From: Gymnorhina tibicen | Lineage: Eukaryota > Chordata > Aves > Passeriformes > Artamidae | Direction: 5' to 3' | Length of the DNA: 64,000 bases | Assembly: GCA_013399875.1 (NCBI GenBank) | Contig: VXAZ01002400.1 | Span: 1,098,464-1,162,463 of the forward strand | In this document: positions 48,101 through 61,069 of the stretch, piece by piece | Layout of the letters: the number at the start of each line of letters is the position of its first letter | How positions within the stretch are numbered: position 1 is the first letter of the stretch | Program-made: the position numbers and the translations under genes | The notes under the pieces: model-generated | Seen by the model: the letters and a program-made list of their open reading frames with translations, nothing else | Told to the model about the DNA's origin: nothing | Databases searched by the model: none

Positions 48101-49202
48101 CTCACCAGGAACATTCCTGCAGCAGATCTGCAGACGATTCCGTTTCAGCAATGTTCAGGTCAGGGTAACAATTCCAGCCTGCAACCACATTTCGAAGTGA
48201 AATGATGGATGTGAATTCAAGAACTTGCAATTTGTCACCACAGGGATGCAACTGAGTCCACAGTCACCCACTGAGAATCTCGTATTGCCCTTTGTATACA
48301 GGAACCTCCCTCTCCAAACCCCGCACTTCACTCTGCTGCTTGGTAAGGGACTGACCTGGAACAAGCTTCCAACCTGTCCATGACTTAATCTCTCCACTGA
48401 TAACACAGCAGCGGAGATCAGGCTCTTCCATCCATGCCCAGGACCCAAATATAAAAGTGACCTGATTTCCAGGAGTCCTGAGCACCACCAATCCCCATTG
48501 AAATCAAGGATAACAACAGGATTCAGCACCTCGGGAAACGAGGACAGGCACACTCTGAGGTGCCTGGGCACAGATTTAGAAGCGTGGTAGAAAATCTGGC
48601 CTGCTAATTTTACTTTCCAACAAACTGCTTCTTATTTATAGCTCAGACTGTATCAAGTATAGCACGTAGTATCCACCCAGGAACTGGGGTGAAAGGCAAG
48701 AATGAGGACAAAAATGCAGGAGATGTTTAAAGAGCTTTAAAGAAGAGAGGGGGAGGGAAAGCAGCAATTTTGTTCAAGCAAAAATACACTGGATATTTGA
48801 GAAGAAGCACATTCAAACACACAGAGCAGGGAATGGGCCAATGGTCAAGGGATGCAGAGCCCCAGACCACCTGATAATTTGAGCAATGCTGTTATCCGGG
48901 AAACGAGGTTGAACCAGGGAATATGGAAACTGAGTATCTGCAGAGTACCAAGCACTGGTGATAGCCCTGGACTTGCCCAGCAGCTGATCTGAAGCCTCCA
49001 GGAAGCTCTGCTGATGGAGCTGATGCTTACAGAGCTTCCCATAACGCAAAATTTAAAGGATTGCCTATTTATGACATGGAATTACAGCCAGGTGTAATTT
49101 AAAATAAACAGGAAGGAATAAGCAGTGACGCTCAACACTCAACAGCAGGTGTAATTCCACACATCTAACTCCTATCTCCACAATGGCAGATTCAGGAACA
49201 AC

Positions 49203-49260
49203 CACAATTTAGGTTGGAAAAGACTTCTAAATCATCCCAGTCCAGGTGTTAACCATCTAT
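49203..49260 (-). mobile_element. possible CR1 3'-end remnant
   Basis: Only AATTTAGGTTGGAAAAGACT and a degraded ATCATCCCAGTCCAGG block are recognisable. Confidence 0.45.
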
Positions 49261-49541
49261 TATTTTTAATCTGTATTCCCTGGGGAAGATGTTTTCCCTT
49301 CCAACTTCCTCTCCAGATCACTTAGGGTTAACCAGTAGCAAAGCAACCCTGGAAGTGCAAGCACAGCAGATGCCTGGTCTGCCTTTCCAGAGGCTCCTGT
49401 GCTCCCGAGGCTCCTTCTCCTGCCCGTTCACACGTGTTTCCTTGCCTGGGTGAACCCTGCAGCATCTCAGGAGAGTCCATAGCTCCCTCTTGTGTCACTA
49501 AGGCCGGCACTGGTACCTGTGTGCTCTTCGGCCATCCTCAG

Positions 49542-49571
49542 CACCTGGACACCTGGACACCTGGACACCTG
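49542..49571. repeat. 8-bp minisatellite (CACCTGGA)n
   Basis: Three perfect CACCTGGA units are followed by a partial fourth. Each unit contains a CACCTG E-box-like core. Confidence 0.93.
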
Positions 49572-50188
49572 ACCTCCGAGCACAAACACCCCTCCCGCAC
49601 CACAGATTCCCTGGAAACCTGCAGTTATCTCCATCTCAAGCTGCAGTCTCCTCTTTTTCTTGCCTCCTGCTCGCACAAGGCTCTTTCCAGGCTGCAAGGT
49701 CATGGAACAGCATCTCCAGGCAGTGCCAAACGGAGCCGGAACGAAGTCAGCTTCCCACGGCTTCTGGGGCAGACACTGGATATATTTGTACCTGGATATA
49801 TTTGCAGGAAGACAGGAAGTGTCTGCAGTGACATATTGCTGTAATTCAGCCCCTGATGAAGCAGTTGGGTTTGGGTTTGCAAAGTACATTTGAAACCAAT
49901 CTGGGAGAATAGCGTTTCTTACATGCTATGAGCCTAAATTATTCATTATTCCAAAGAAAAGAGCAATTAAAAACAGTATTTTAAGAGCTAGGAAAAAAAT
50001 TCAGAGAGAGAGAGAAATCAAAGGTGCCCAAAACACCCTTAGATGAAGGAAAAAGTGCTAATTATCCTGCTTTTTGCAGCACAGAGCTGTAGACTGCCTG
50101 ACCACAGCTACACAACAGTGTATTTTCACTGGCACTCCCTCAATGAGGCTTCTCACACACACACTGTCCCTTTCCAATTCCTCTTCAG

Positions 50189-50446
50189 ATCCAGAGGATG
50201 TGAAGAACCAGCTGAATCATAGCCAAGATGCATTTGTATCCATTTTTGCCCATCTCCTCTCAGTTTTGAGCACCAAGTGTTACCAGAATGTATTAAATGG
50301 AATTATGTTGTCATTGAAAGGCAGCAACAGAGAGAGAAGAGATTTATGGGCTGAGCTGTCCTCCACTAAGCAGATTGACTCTGATGGATCTTTACCAGAT
50401 ATGAGTCACCATCAAATGAAACTCTCTGAGTCACCTGGCCACACAG
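50189..50446 (+). CDS. candidate coding exon, unknown gene
   Basis: A strong pyrimidine-tract acceptor (CCTTTCCAATTCCTCTTCAG) opens a 258-nt segment with one uninterrupted frame, and a consensus donor (CACACAG|GTAAGG) closes it. The phase is 1 at both ends. The 86-residue peptide includes DPEDVKNQLNHSQDAFVSIF, a short hydrophobic-helical stretch (FAHLLSVLSTKCYQNVLNG) and a polar, acidic/serine-rich end (SSTKQIDSDGSLPD). I do not recognise the protein. The frame stays open beyond both splice sites, so chance is not excluded. Confidence 0.33.
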
Positions 50447-50481
50447 GTAAGGAACCCTGCAGCAGGAACTCCTTTGGAGCG

Positions 50482-50576
50482 TCCTGGTCTAGTGGAAGGT
50501 GCCCCTGCCCATGGCAGAGGGTTGGAATGGGATGGTCCTTAAGATCCCTTTGAACACAAACTATTCTATGATTCCA
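50482..50576 (+). mobile_element. CR1 3' fragment
   Basis: It starts TCCTGGTCTAGTGGAAGG and ends AACTATTCTATGATTCC. It lies 36 nt downstream of the donor of the candidate plus-strand exon 50189-50446. Confidence 0.87.
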
Positions 50577-50945
50577 CGAAAAAACTGACTTCACTAACAA
50601 GGCCAGACTTTAAACTGATATTAAGTGACTTTATTTTGCTCCATCCTCTAGAAGCTCTTCTCAAACAGGGATTATCCTTGCCAACTCTTTATTACCACAA
50701 GCTGTTTGTTACAGCTCTGGAGCATTTGGAAATTTCATCCTGTTTCCAAGGCTTTATCACCTTCCAAAACTGCTCCTTTTTAAGCCAATATTTCTCACGC
50801 TGGCATTCAGCCTGGAGGTGAATTTCTTTAGAGAGTTAAAGCAAATCTGTTCAGTATTTTCTTTATGATCATCAGCATGCACAGCAGTACAATCTCCTGG
50901 TGACGTATTTAATGCAGAACTGTGCTTTCTGTTTTTCTTTAAAAG

Positions 50946-50978
50946 GAACTCGAGCACGGAAGACAAGTAGGAGTTCTG
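50946..50978 (+). CDS. candidate 33-nt microexon, unknown gene
   Basis: The acceptor (TTTCTGTTTTTCTTTAAAAG) and donor (TTCTG|GTGAGA) bound 33 nt that continue the preceding candidate exon in phase 1. They would add GTRARKTSRSSG, a basic serine-rich peptide. An alternative is a longer terminal exon in the same frame, which stays open to about 51268. Confidence 0.25.
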
Positions 50979-53293
50979 GTGAGAGCAAAATCAAGACCCT
51001 GGATCGTACAAAATCGAGAGACAAAGATGGAAAGCTGCAGCACCAGCTCCAACTCTCTCCCTTCCAGTGGATCTATTTCATCCCTATGGCACAACAGAGG
51101 CAAGTGCTGCATTCTCAGAAAAATACTAGAATGGGACAACATTCCTCCTCCAGGAAAGCTGGAGATGACTTTCAGCTTTTAAATGAAATTTTACCTTTAA
51201 ACTGTAATTTTACTTTTAAAGCAGAATTTTTTAGGCACACATGCAACATGTTGGGCCACTGCCTTTAAAATGTATAATCATGAAAGGACATGAGCACAAC
51301 CAGGGGGACACAGCTACAGTTTGCTCAGGGAATTGTAACTGAATTCCATGATTTTGTGGCAATTAAAATATTAAATTATTGAGAGAGTAATTTAAGGGAA
51401 GTTTCTGATTTCACAAGAGTCTCAGGAGGTTAAGTAATTATTTACTTTTCCTTTTCCCTTTAGGAAATTTTAAAGGGTGCTTTTATTTTACTTCCTTTGC
51501 ATAGTGCTTAGTCTTAGCAAGAAAGCTGCTTTAAACTGCTAGTGTTAATTATTCATACATCGTGTTAAAATTCCCTCGAGTATTCAGCTGACATTGAAAA
51601 TTAAAGTAGAAGTTTAATTATTTCCAGATTTAGGGTTTTTCACTGGTCACTTACCCACTGAAAATACTGCAAGGAAGTTGTCTGCCTCTGAGGCTGATCA
51701 CGGACACAAATTGTGTGAGCTGGAGCACGTAAGGAACACTGGATTTGCACCTAAAGGGTGGAACACCAAGACTACAACTCACCTACACCAGCCTTGCTGA
51801 AGGCTGAGAGCCAGCCCTGAGGAAACGTTTAGTGGGATGATGAGAAAACCTATGTGGCAGTTAAATTCAGACCTCTGAGTGTGGATGTGTGACCAAAACC
51901 CCGAAGTAAATGAGCATTTTACTGACACGAAATTTTTCAATGGTGACGATATCAGTTTGACACACATCACGCTTCAAGAGGCAATCTCAAACCCTACAAA
52001 TCACAACAAAAGTGAGGTGAAACACATTTTACCTTGCCTCTGCTGCCTGCCAGCTCTCCAAGACATCCCTGGTGGCGGCCACCAACGCTGAGGGTATGGA
52101 GCTGAAAGGCTCAGCCACCGAACCACTTTTGTAATTCTCTCCTCTAATCCACCCCTACTGCAGCCCAGAACCAGACTAAGCCTTTAAGGGGTCTTGAGGG
52201 CAATGCCTGCAATATAATTTCATGTAACTGGACCCCCCAAAAAAAAGTTATTCAAAGCTACAGCTCTGAATGATGAAACAGGGCTAACAAGACACCTCCA
52301 GAGGTCACTCGATCCGTTTCTCTGGCGCAGCAGAGGATCCACTCAGCCTTGCAGGAGGATGACGTGAGCTTGACCTGTTATTTAAACCCTCCTGAAGCGA
52401 CTCCACCATCTGCTTGAGAGATTCACTGCCCTGCAGAGATAACCTAACTCTGCCTGACAGCAAGTTTGAGCCTTTTGCTTCCTGTCCTGCTCCCAGTGGC
52501 CACCACAACCAGTGCAAACTGACCCCCAAAGTCTGCTGCCAAACAGGATTCCCAGGCTTTACTGACTGCTCCAGCATTCCTCTGTGCTCCAAGCTACACT
52601 CCAAGTGTGCATGAGATTAGAGCTAATTCTCTCACACATGGCCACAGGCAGGATATAGCTGCTCCCAACAGCAGCAAGGCAGGGATTTCCAGCTGTGCTG
52701 CCAGGAAAATGGGATGTGTGCAATGGTCACACCGCGGGGTTTGGGGGGCAAAATCCAGGTGGGAAACTGCCGCCCTTGCATGAGCAAATAGGCTGGTGGA
52801 GTTTGACAAATGTAGCTCAGCTGATCCCAAAAGGTGTTTCCATGTAAATAATTGATGAGGGAGGGACACACACTGAGCAATATTTACACACCTTGAAGAT
52901 GGATTTTCCTGCACGTAAGACGTCCCTGCTAGCAGTGCTTAGTCTGCTCTGGCAGAGACTCTCTTCCCAGTGACTCTCCTTGCCACCCAAATGCCCATCC
53001 AAACTTCTCTGGACAGTCCCACAGAGAATGCCCGTGGAAAGGGTCACACAGGACAGCTCACACCATCCTGCTGAGGCACCCTCAGTCTGTGGGCCATGGA
53101 GGGAGCTGGGTTTCTCTGACAGCCCCTTTGGGATCAGGTCTGGAAGGGAATCCTGCCCTCACTCATTTTTATGTGCCTGACTAACAGCACAGAGCCTCCC
53201 CTTCCACGCACAGCCAGCTCTCAGAGACACCGTATTTTCTGGCCACTGTGACTTCCACAAAGCCATTAGATTATCTTGATAGTCCCCAGCAAA

Positions 53294-53530
53294 GAATCAT
53301 AGAATATCCTGGGCTGGAAGGGACCCACAAGGATCATCAAATCCAAATCCAGGCCCTGCACAGACACCCCAGCAATCCCACCCTGTGCATCCCTGAGAAC
53401 ATTGTCCAAATGCTCCTGGAGCTCTGGCAGCCTCGGGGCTGTGCCCATTCCCTGGGGAGCCTGGGCAGTGCCCAGCACCCTCTGGGGGAAGAACCTTTTC
53501 CTGATACCCAACCTAAACCTCCCCCTCTCC
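53294..53530 (-). mobile_element. CR1 3' fragment
   Basis: This CR1 belongs to the AGAATATCCTGGGCTGGAAG subfamily. Its body is nearly identical, in reverse orientation, to 58885-59097, so it is relatively young. Confidence 0.92.
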
Positions 53531-56500
53531 CCACGCCCATGATGATATGTGTGTGCTTAGCAAACAAATCCCAGGAGTCAACGCAGCTTCCCGTTTGATT
53601 TCCTCAAGGAAAACATCAAAGTGCTGCGCTCTGCTCGTTACCAGAGGCTGGTGCTTCACTCTGCCTTTCATCATTAAGGTTTGAAGGAACCTCGTGGTGC
53701 TGCAGCACTGACAGGGATATCTCATTATGGAAAGAGTCTCCTCCATCCCCACAGGAAAACAGATCCCTGGGTAGGACATGGTTCAAACCACTCGTTGTCT
53801 TATGCACAGACCCTCTGACAGCCACATTGCTGGGACAGTTCAGCTGGCAGAGGGACATATGGCATTTATCTGCTTCACAGGGGCCTAGAAAAAAATCAGA
53901 CAACTGCTTCCCGAGAACTGCTCTGAGAGCCACCAGTGGACAAAGCCAAAACCAGCCCAACACCGCCACAGCTCAGTCCCTCGGGAAGGAACTGAACATC
54001 AGCAGACTCACGGAGATCAAGGTACCAGTGAAGTTATAAAGCATCACAGAGATGCTGCTTTTTGAAAATACAGCTCCTGAACGATGTTAACCACCTACAC
54101 CAATCCACTAATGTGCACACTGACCCTCTATTTATCACTGCTCTAAGCAATCTAAACTAAAGGCAGAGTGAACAGTTTCTTGCTGACTTTTCTGGCATTT
54201 GGGAAACCAAGGTTTATTATTTTCCTTCCCGTTCTCCAGAGTAAGCAGCTCTGGTGCTTACAAGCCCTCTAAAAGCCACCATCTCTGGCAGTCCTGACCT
54301 GCTCTGCTCCAGGGGCCCGGCTCAAAAGCCTTTCAGCCTCTGGATTCATTTGCTTCACTGATCTCCAAGCAAGGCAAGCATCAGGAGCGCACGAAACAGT
54401 GCCAGGTTAGGAAACTGTGATGCTTCACATGTATTTTAAACAGGCATCAGAAATAGCAGCTAACAGAGAATGGAAAACAAGACCACAGTCTGGGATACTT
54501 TTAATTATTTAGGTTTTCTTCCTATTTAAAAAAAAAATCAATAAGAACATTTCCCCACTGAAAGTAATGGCAGTTCTAATATTCACCTTGCTGGATTTAG
54601 AACTTGGCCCCAAAGATCTGGTTTTAATGCCAGCCAATGTACCACAGCAGGCAACCAGAACTGAACTGAGGCCTCAGCTGCTGCCCAGTGACTTCATCAC
54701 GAGCCTGTCCTCTTCCTCCTCCTGCCCTGATGTCTCAAATGGAAAAACAAACAAGCAAACAAACCATACCAAAACCACCCCCAAAACTATTCTAGTCAGC
54801 CCCAGAAAGATCCTTACAGTTTAAAGGTCAGTGTGAAACTTAAAACTGCCAGAAGAACAAGGAAATTACAGCAACACCCAAGAGAACCCTGCAAAGGCTT
54901 GAAAAAATCCCATCCTGACCCTCAGCACTGCTCTCCAGTGTCTCATGGCAGGAAGGAGAGATAAACTGCCTCTCCCTTGGCCAGATACCCTTTATTAAAG
55001 CAAGAGGGAGTACACTCTGCTAGAAGACTCCAGAAAATCTAATCACAACTTCCAATTCCAAAGAAAATCCAAATACAAACACCCTGTACGTGAAAAGATA
55101 AGATAAAATCCTCTGTACTGGAGGCATCATTGAAATAATGTGATTACAATAATTAGGAGCACATCAGTAGGTAGCTTTGCAAGCAAGAATCTTTTACAGA
55201 TGTCTCAAGGGACATTTCCTAAGCCAGGCTTTGTTAAAAAAAAAGAGAACAGCTGATTTGGGAGCTGTGCTTTGTGAAAGATGAAATGGGGCTGATAGTC
55301 AGAAGATAATGGAACTTTAACTCTGAAAAAGGAACAGTCTTTAAAGTGCAACACCCCAAAATGACCAGGCAGTTTGAAAACTTGCCCATGTCCCGTCCTC
55401 TGCTCCCTGCAAAGCCATAATGAGGATGTTCTGCTCCTGTGGCCATGGGAAAATAGGACCCAGCTGTGCCCCAGCCCCACATTCCAACTGCAGAGCACTC
55501 AGGACCATCCCTTCCACAGGCTCACAGCAGTGGGCACCACAGCCAGGGCAGGGGGAGGCAGCACAGACCCCTGAGCTATTCCCTGCTCCACCCCAGGCCA
55601 GATGCTTGCAGCCAGAACTGGATGCATTTTTAAATCAACTTACACAGTGCTCGACTCAAAACTTTATGGATCAGTGCTTCCATGAGAAAAATCACTGCAG
55701 TTGGGGGGGTGGGTGTCTATTCAAACCCTCCTGTTTATTAATTTCAGTGCTGAACTACCTTCTGTGTTGACTGGAGGATGAGAGCACCTCCCCACACACC
55801 ATTCCCACATTTTTTGGCTCCTTGTGCCAGGGTGGATGGGAACCAGAAGGGAGGAGCTCCAGGTTTGGCTATTTGCAGGTATTTCGAGTTGACATGAACA
55901 ACAACTGACAGGGAAGTGCAGGAGGATTTAAGGTTTCAAGTGCTTGGAGGGAGGAGGAGTAGGGAGAGGAAGATCACCTGGCTGGAAGCATTTTGGGAAG
56001 GAAGGGATGGAGCAGGCAGGTCAGGGAGAGGTGACTGGCAGGAGCGGAGCTGGAGTGTCCCAGGATAGCCACACTGCAGAGTCACAGCTTATTTCCCAGT
56101 CTTCCTCCTCTCTTTTCCCCCCATCCCCTTCTGCTTCATTTGACAAAGTTTCCTCCCTGGTAGGATTTGATGTCAGTGTTTTCAAAATCTGCACTGCTTT
56201 GAGTCCTGTTCTTCCAGCAGTCTGAGGGCACTGGCCAGAGCCCCTCACAGCAGGAAAATACCAATAGACTCTGAGTGCTTTGACTTCAGCACCTATTTAC
56301 CAGTCCCAGAGATTCAAAAGAGGTATCTGAGCTCAACGAACGTGAAATATTTCCAGTCCTTTTGGTATTCTTCTCCCTGCTTTTCTCTCTGTGGAAGCAC
56401 AGCCAAGCACACAGAAAGCAGGCTGACAATCAGCACCAGGCGCTCCTCTCCCTGCTGTGGGATCTACCACAGCATTCACTCTAATGGGTAAAAGAAGGAA

Positions 56501-58590
56501 GATTTTAGGGTGATTATCCTGGAAACAAGGGCCAGCCTGCTCAGGATCTTGTCCACAGCGGTGATCCAGCTGAGAGATGCGTGAGCTTGCATTCAGCAAG
56601 GCTTAGACCTGTCTTAGCTCCATGTGGGTGTCCCCGTGCTGTACAGGCCTCGTTCTTGTGCATCCTGGCAAAAAATGCAGCTCCAGTTTGAAAAAGAGAA
56701 AAGAAAAAGACCATCTAGTCCGTTACAGAAGCATTTCCTTTTTCTGTCCTTTTTTTAAATTTTTTTTTTTAGAAGGGATGGGTGTGGGGGTTTTTTTCAT
56801 TACGGCTGTGAGTTCCATTCGGATCTGCATCTAACACTACGAAGTGACCAAACCCACCAGGTCTCTGCTTCAACACCTTTCACGTACAGCACAGCTCAAG
56901 AGCACCCCAGGACAGGACTTTTGTCCTGCTCCAGATGAACTCCAGACTCCAAAGCGAGGGTGGTTTAGACAGGCTGCGTGATTTCCTATCACATGTCTGA
57001 CGAGCCAGCACCCCACTGTGACAGCCATGGTCAAAAAAAAAAAAAACAACTGGAAACACTTTCTGATTCAAAGTGTTCTGCATCAGAGAAGAAGGAATAT
57101 TTCCTAGCAAGACTTCCCCAGGGTGCCTGATGAAAAGCATGAGTTTCAGGTCACTTCTGATGAAATAGAGTGAAAATAGAGAGTGAAAACATTCAGGAAA
57201 ACTCACTTTTTTTTTTTTTAAACATAGCTGCTTGCTGTGGAAGTCACCCAGCTTAGCACTTCTGTTCCCACAGACAGTAAGAACAGAGACACAAAGCAGA
57301 GCATCAGCTCAGCCCTGAGAAACAACCTCAAGAGTTTGTCTTTGGGTATTAAGACTTGCTGCAGAGGTCTGGAGGCTCAACAGGAGATGAGGTTTTTAAG
57401 CAGAGATCCAAGAAATGAGCAGAAAGGATGTGGCTGCTCAGAGGATGCCTCCCTCATGCAAAGAGCAGCGGAGGTGACAGTGTGAGGGGACTTCGTGAGA
57501 AGTTGTCCTAGGCAGGCAATGAAGAGCAGAGACAGCCAGGGGGTCACATGGAGAGGTCAGCAGAGCATGCTGAGGCAGTGGGGAAAAAAGGAGCTGAAAA
57601 GAACAAAAATACAGCACCTGCACCATGCCAGGGCGCTGAGCTTTGCTGCTGTAACTGGATTTTCTTACTCATACAGTGGTTACATCCCCTTTATCTCTCT
57701 CTCTCCTCTTGCAGAGCTGTAACAGTGATGGATTTCAGCTCTAGGCACATCACTGCTGACCAAGGTTAACCACATTCTCTACTACCATTTTTTTCTTTCC
57801 CTTTGCTGCTCACATTGGCAGAACATGACCTTTCTGCACCACAGTCCTACACTCCTCCCTGTGTATCCCCCAGTTTCTTGCAGCCTATTTGTTCATGATG
57901 GACAAAATACTAACCTATTTGGCACCCGACGATGAGCTTCTGAACGTTTTTCCCTGACAAATCTGAAGCTGAAGCCAGCTGAAGACAAATCTCAGGGCTG
58001 ACACAGTGTGCCTCTTGTCTGTACAGAGGTTAAAGCTTGTTCTGCTGTCTGACTGCGCCTCTGAGGAGAAAACAGTGACAACTCTGACACCGCTGAGCAG
58101 AGCCCCTGTGCCAGCTCTGCCCCTGGCTCTGGCTGCTTGGTGCATCTCTGTTGTCACACAGCAGCCACAGTGGCAGACGAGGTACCCGGACAGAGCACAT
58201 CACAACACCCTCCGACAGCTGAGAGCCTGGCAGCAGCTCCTGCAGCACAAACCTCCCTGCCCTCTGCACAGACAGGCAGCGTGTCCCTGCCTTGCTGTGC
58301 TGCCCAAGGATAAAAAGGATCATTGGCAGCACTGGGACAGCTCTGGGTTTTGCAAGGAGCACCTGTTTGGTGGGCCAGCTGTGTACAGTCCAGCCCTAGA
58401 GATGATGGCATTCGACCAGCCTGCACACAACTTCGTAAAGCCAAGGCAGAACAGCTCCACTGCAATTAAACAGCAGTGAATTAACATAATGCAGGGAGGC
58501 CAGAGTTGTGGGCAGCAAACCCAAAACCTCCATTTAGCGGAGATCCAGTGACTGTGTTCTTCAGAGAGCAAAAGACGAGGTGACCTCCAG

Positions 58591-58860
58591 ATCATACAAT
58601 CATAAAATCATGGAATGGCTTGGCGGGAAGGGACTTTAAAGACCGTCCAGTTCGAGCCCCACTGCCGAGGGCAGGGACACCTTCCACTATCCCAGGTTGC
58701 TTCAATTCCCATCCAACCTGGCCTGGAACTCTGCCAGGGATGGGGCAGCCACAGGTTCTCTGGGCAACCTGTGCCAGGGGTTCCCCACCCTCACAGCCAC
58801 GAATTTCTTCCTCACATCTAATCTAAACCTTTCCTCTTACAGTTTAAAACCATTCCCTGA
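58591..58860 (-). mobile_element. CR1 3' fragment
   Basis: This is an antisense CR1 tail with AAAATCATGGAATGGCTTGG, CAGGGATGGGGCAGCCACAG and an ACATCTAATCTAAACCT block. Its truncated 5' end faces the next CR1. Confidence 0.92.
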
Positions 58861-58884
58861 TCACAGGATTCAGCCTTGAACAAA

Positions 58885-59097
58885 GCCCAGGGAATAGGTT
58901 CTTCCCCCAGAGGGTGCTGGGCACTGCCCAGGCTCCCCAGGGAATGGGCACAGCCCCAAGGCTGCCAGAGCTCCAGGAGCATTTGGACAATGCTCTCAGC
59001 CACAGGGTGGGATTGCTGGGGTGTCTGTGCAGGGCCAGGAGTGGGATTTGATGATCCTTGTGGGTCCCTTCCAGCCCAGGATATTCTGTGACTCCAT
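58885..59097 (+). mobile_element. CR1 3' fragment
   Basis: This is a plus-oriented CR1 of the GGGCTGGAAG subfamily. It contains CTTCCCCCAGAGGGTGCTGG and ends CCAGGATATTCTGTGACTCC. It forms a 5'-to-5' pair with 58591-58860. Confidence 0.92.
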
Positions 59098-61069
59098 GGA
59101 CTGAGCCCCTTTTCCCTGTTACACTGAAGGGGATGTGCACATATAGGCCATAACCCAAATACCCTGCCTTTCCACCTGGAGTCAGCAGAAAGAGCTGCCT
59201 TCAAATAAAAGCCACATTATCTTCTGGGAAATATCTGTGCCATAATATGCATGAGCCAGAAATAGACACTTCAGGAGAAAAGAAACTGCCTCCGGTACCA
59301 GCCAGCTACTGTCAGTCCCCTGCTCCATCTCCTCTGCACCACCAGTGCTTCCCTCCTTGGCTGTCCCATGGCAATAGGAACGGGCTGGAATGTGTTTCTC
59401 ACCCAACAAACTTGATTATACGCTTTAAATTGCTGAACTATAAATATTAGGAAAGAAGCACGAAATCTTAGGCAGCTCACACTTCAGCGCTTGTCTCTCA
59501 ATGGGAATTTAATAGATGCCTGAACTTCTCTTTTCCAGTCACGTAAGGAGAAGGAGGGAATGCAGGCTGCTCGTTTCCACACGAGCACCATGAAAACACC
59601 AGGGAAGAGCCAGATTGCGAATGTCAAAACAAGAGATTGGTTTTGAAATACGGGGAGAAGTTCGTTCTAATGATCCTAGCAGCTTACGTACTTATGTAAT
59701 GTGAAAAAAAAATAAGAAAGCAACAAAAGCCTTCTCCAACTTTCCCTTCGTTTGGTGGGGTGGTGGCAGACGTGGTTTGCCTACAAAAGACATCCCTGTC
59801 AGCCCAGTCCGAGGAGCTGGCAGCCTGCTCACAGCACAAACCACGGGCTGCAGCCGAAGGGAGCTCGTGAGGGTTTTGTTTAGTGTCTGCCTCTGCCCTC
59901 ATGACTCTGTCCTAAATATATTCACCTCCCTGCAACTCCCTTGTCCGCTGGAATCGAATGCTCTTGGGGCAGGAGCTGTGTCTAAAATTCAAGCACAGGA
60001 ACAGTGCTCCAGCACAACACACCTCACATTTCAGAGACGGCCTCCCAGGTGCTACCACAACAGAAAGGAGAGTAAATATTTGCTGTAATTCTTCAGCACC
60101 CTGGGATTTGAGCCTGTCAGATACTGATGCAAAAGCAAGTTGAAACAAAACAAAACTGGAAGCCCCACAGGTTGTTTAGCTGATCCCAGATTTGATCTCC
60201 TGTCCCTGTGGGAAGCCACGGAGCTGGCACTTCCAGAAGGCACTCAAACCTAGAGATGGCCTAGGCAGCTGCAAACAGCCCTGGCAGCAGGGATGGGCCA
60301 AGCAGGAGAAGCCAGGGCTGGGTTTGGTTCAGGAGCTGAGTGTGAGCTCTGGGGAGCTACACTGGGAGCTGAACTGGGAGCTGACCAGTGCTTCCAGTGG
60401 GAAGGATATGGCACCTGCTGAAGGTGCTGCCACAAGAGTGGTCTGGAAAATCCTGAAAAGCAGCCTGTCCCCGCTCAGTTGACATGCCAAGGAAGAAAAA
60501 CTATCCTGAGAGCCAAGGGACTCTAGGATAACACAAATCCAGGGATTTGAGAAGAAGTGACTCAGTGACAGCTGACAGCAAGGTCACCCGTGTACCCGGG
60601 TCCAAATAATGTCCAGATGGCCAAGGCCACTCCTTGCACAGCTCATCTGGGGTCAGGGTCTCACCCAAGGTAGGCTGTGAGCTTGAGGGCCTTGAAATCA
60701 AAGCCAAGAAGATCAAGAAGCTTTCTGAGCCCAAGCTAAGGACGGGGAAATCCGAAAACTGATGCCTTAACTACACTGGGGCAGTAAAGAGGGTCCTCAG
60801 TCACAAACCACAGCAGAGCCAAAAGACAGGAGGAAGGGGAGAGATCACAGGTTGTGAACAGGACCTACTTCCCTGGGTAAAATTCCAGCCCATTCTGATT
60901 GTTTCTTGTAAGCCCAGTAGCTCCTCAAATCAGGAACTGACCTGGGCTCACAGGACTCTGCAGAAATTATTTTCCAAAATATTTAAACTGTGAAGAGAAA
61001 TTTATTTTTCTGCTTAAATATTTTTACTTAATTTCTTCACTTTTCACCTAAGCCGTTCCTTCCTTTTTA

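Larger units (their letters stand above)
47145..50188. other. intergenic-like region
   Basis: It contains a weak CR1 remnant at 49203 and the octamer minisatellite at 49542. Open frames here (for example 47298-47744 minus, 49434-49844 plus) have no homology or splice support. Confidence 0.6.

Noticed and set aside
49542..49571. CRISPR-like short repeats
   Set aside because: Units are contiguous 8-mers with no spacers, in a vertebrate genome. It is a minisatellite.
58006..58479. 157-codon plus-strand frame
   Set aside because: It contains no recognised motif. Three overlapping antisense frames of similar size indicate composition.
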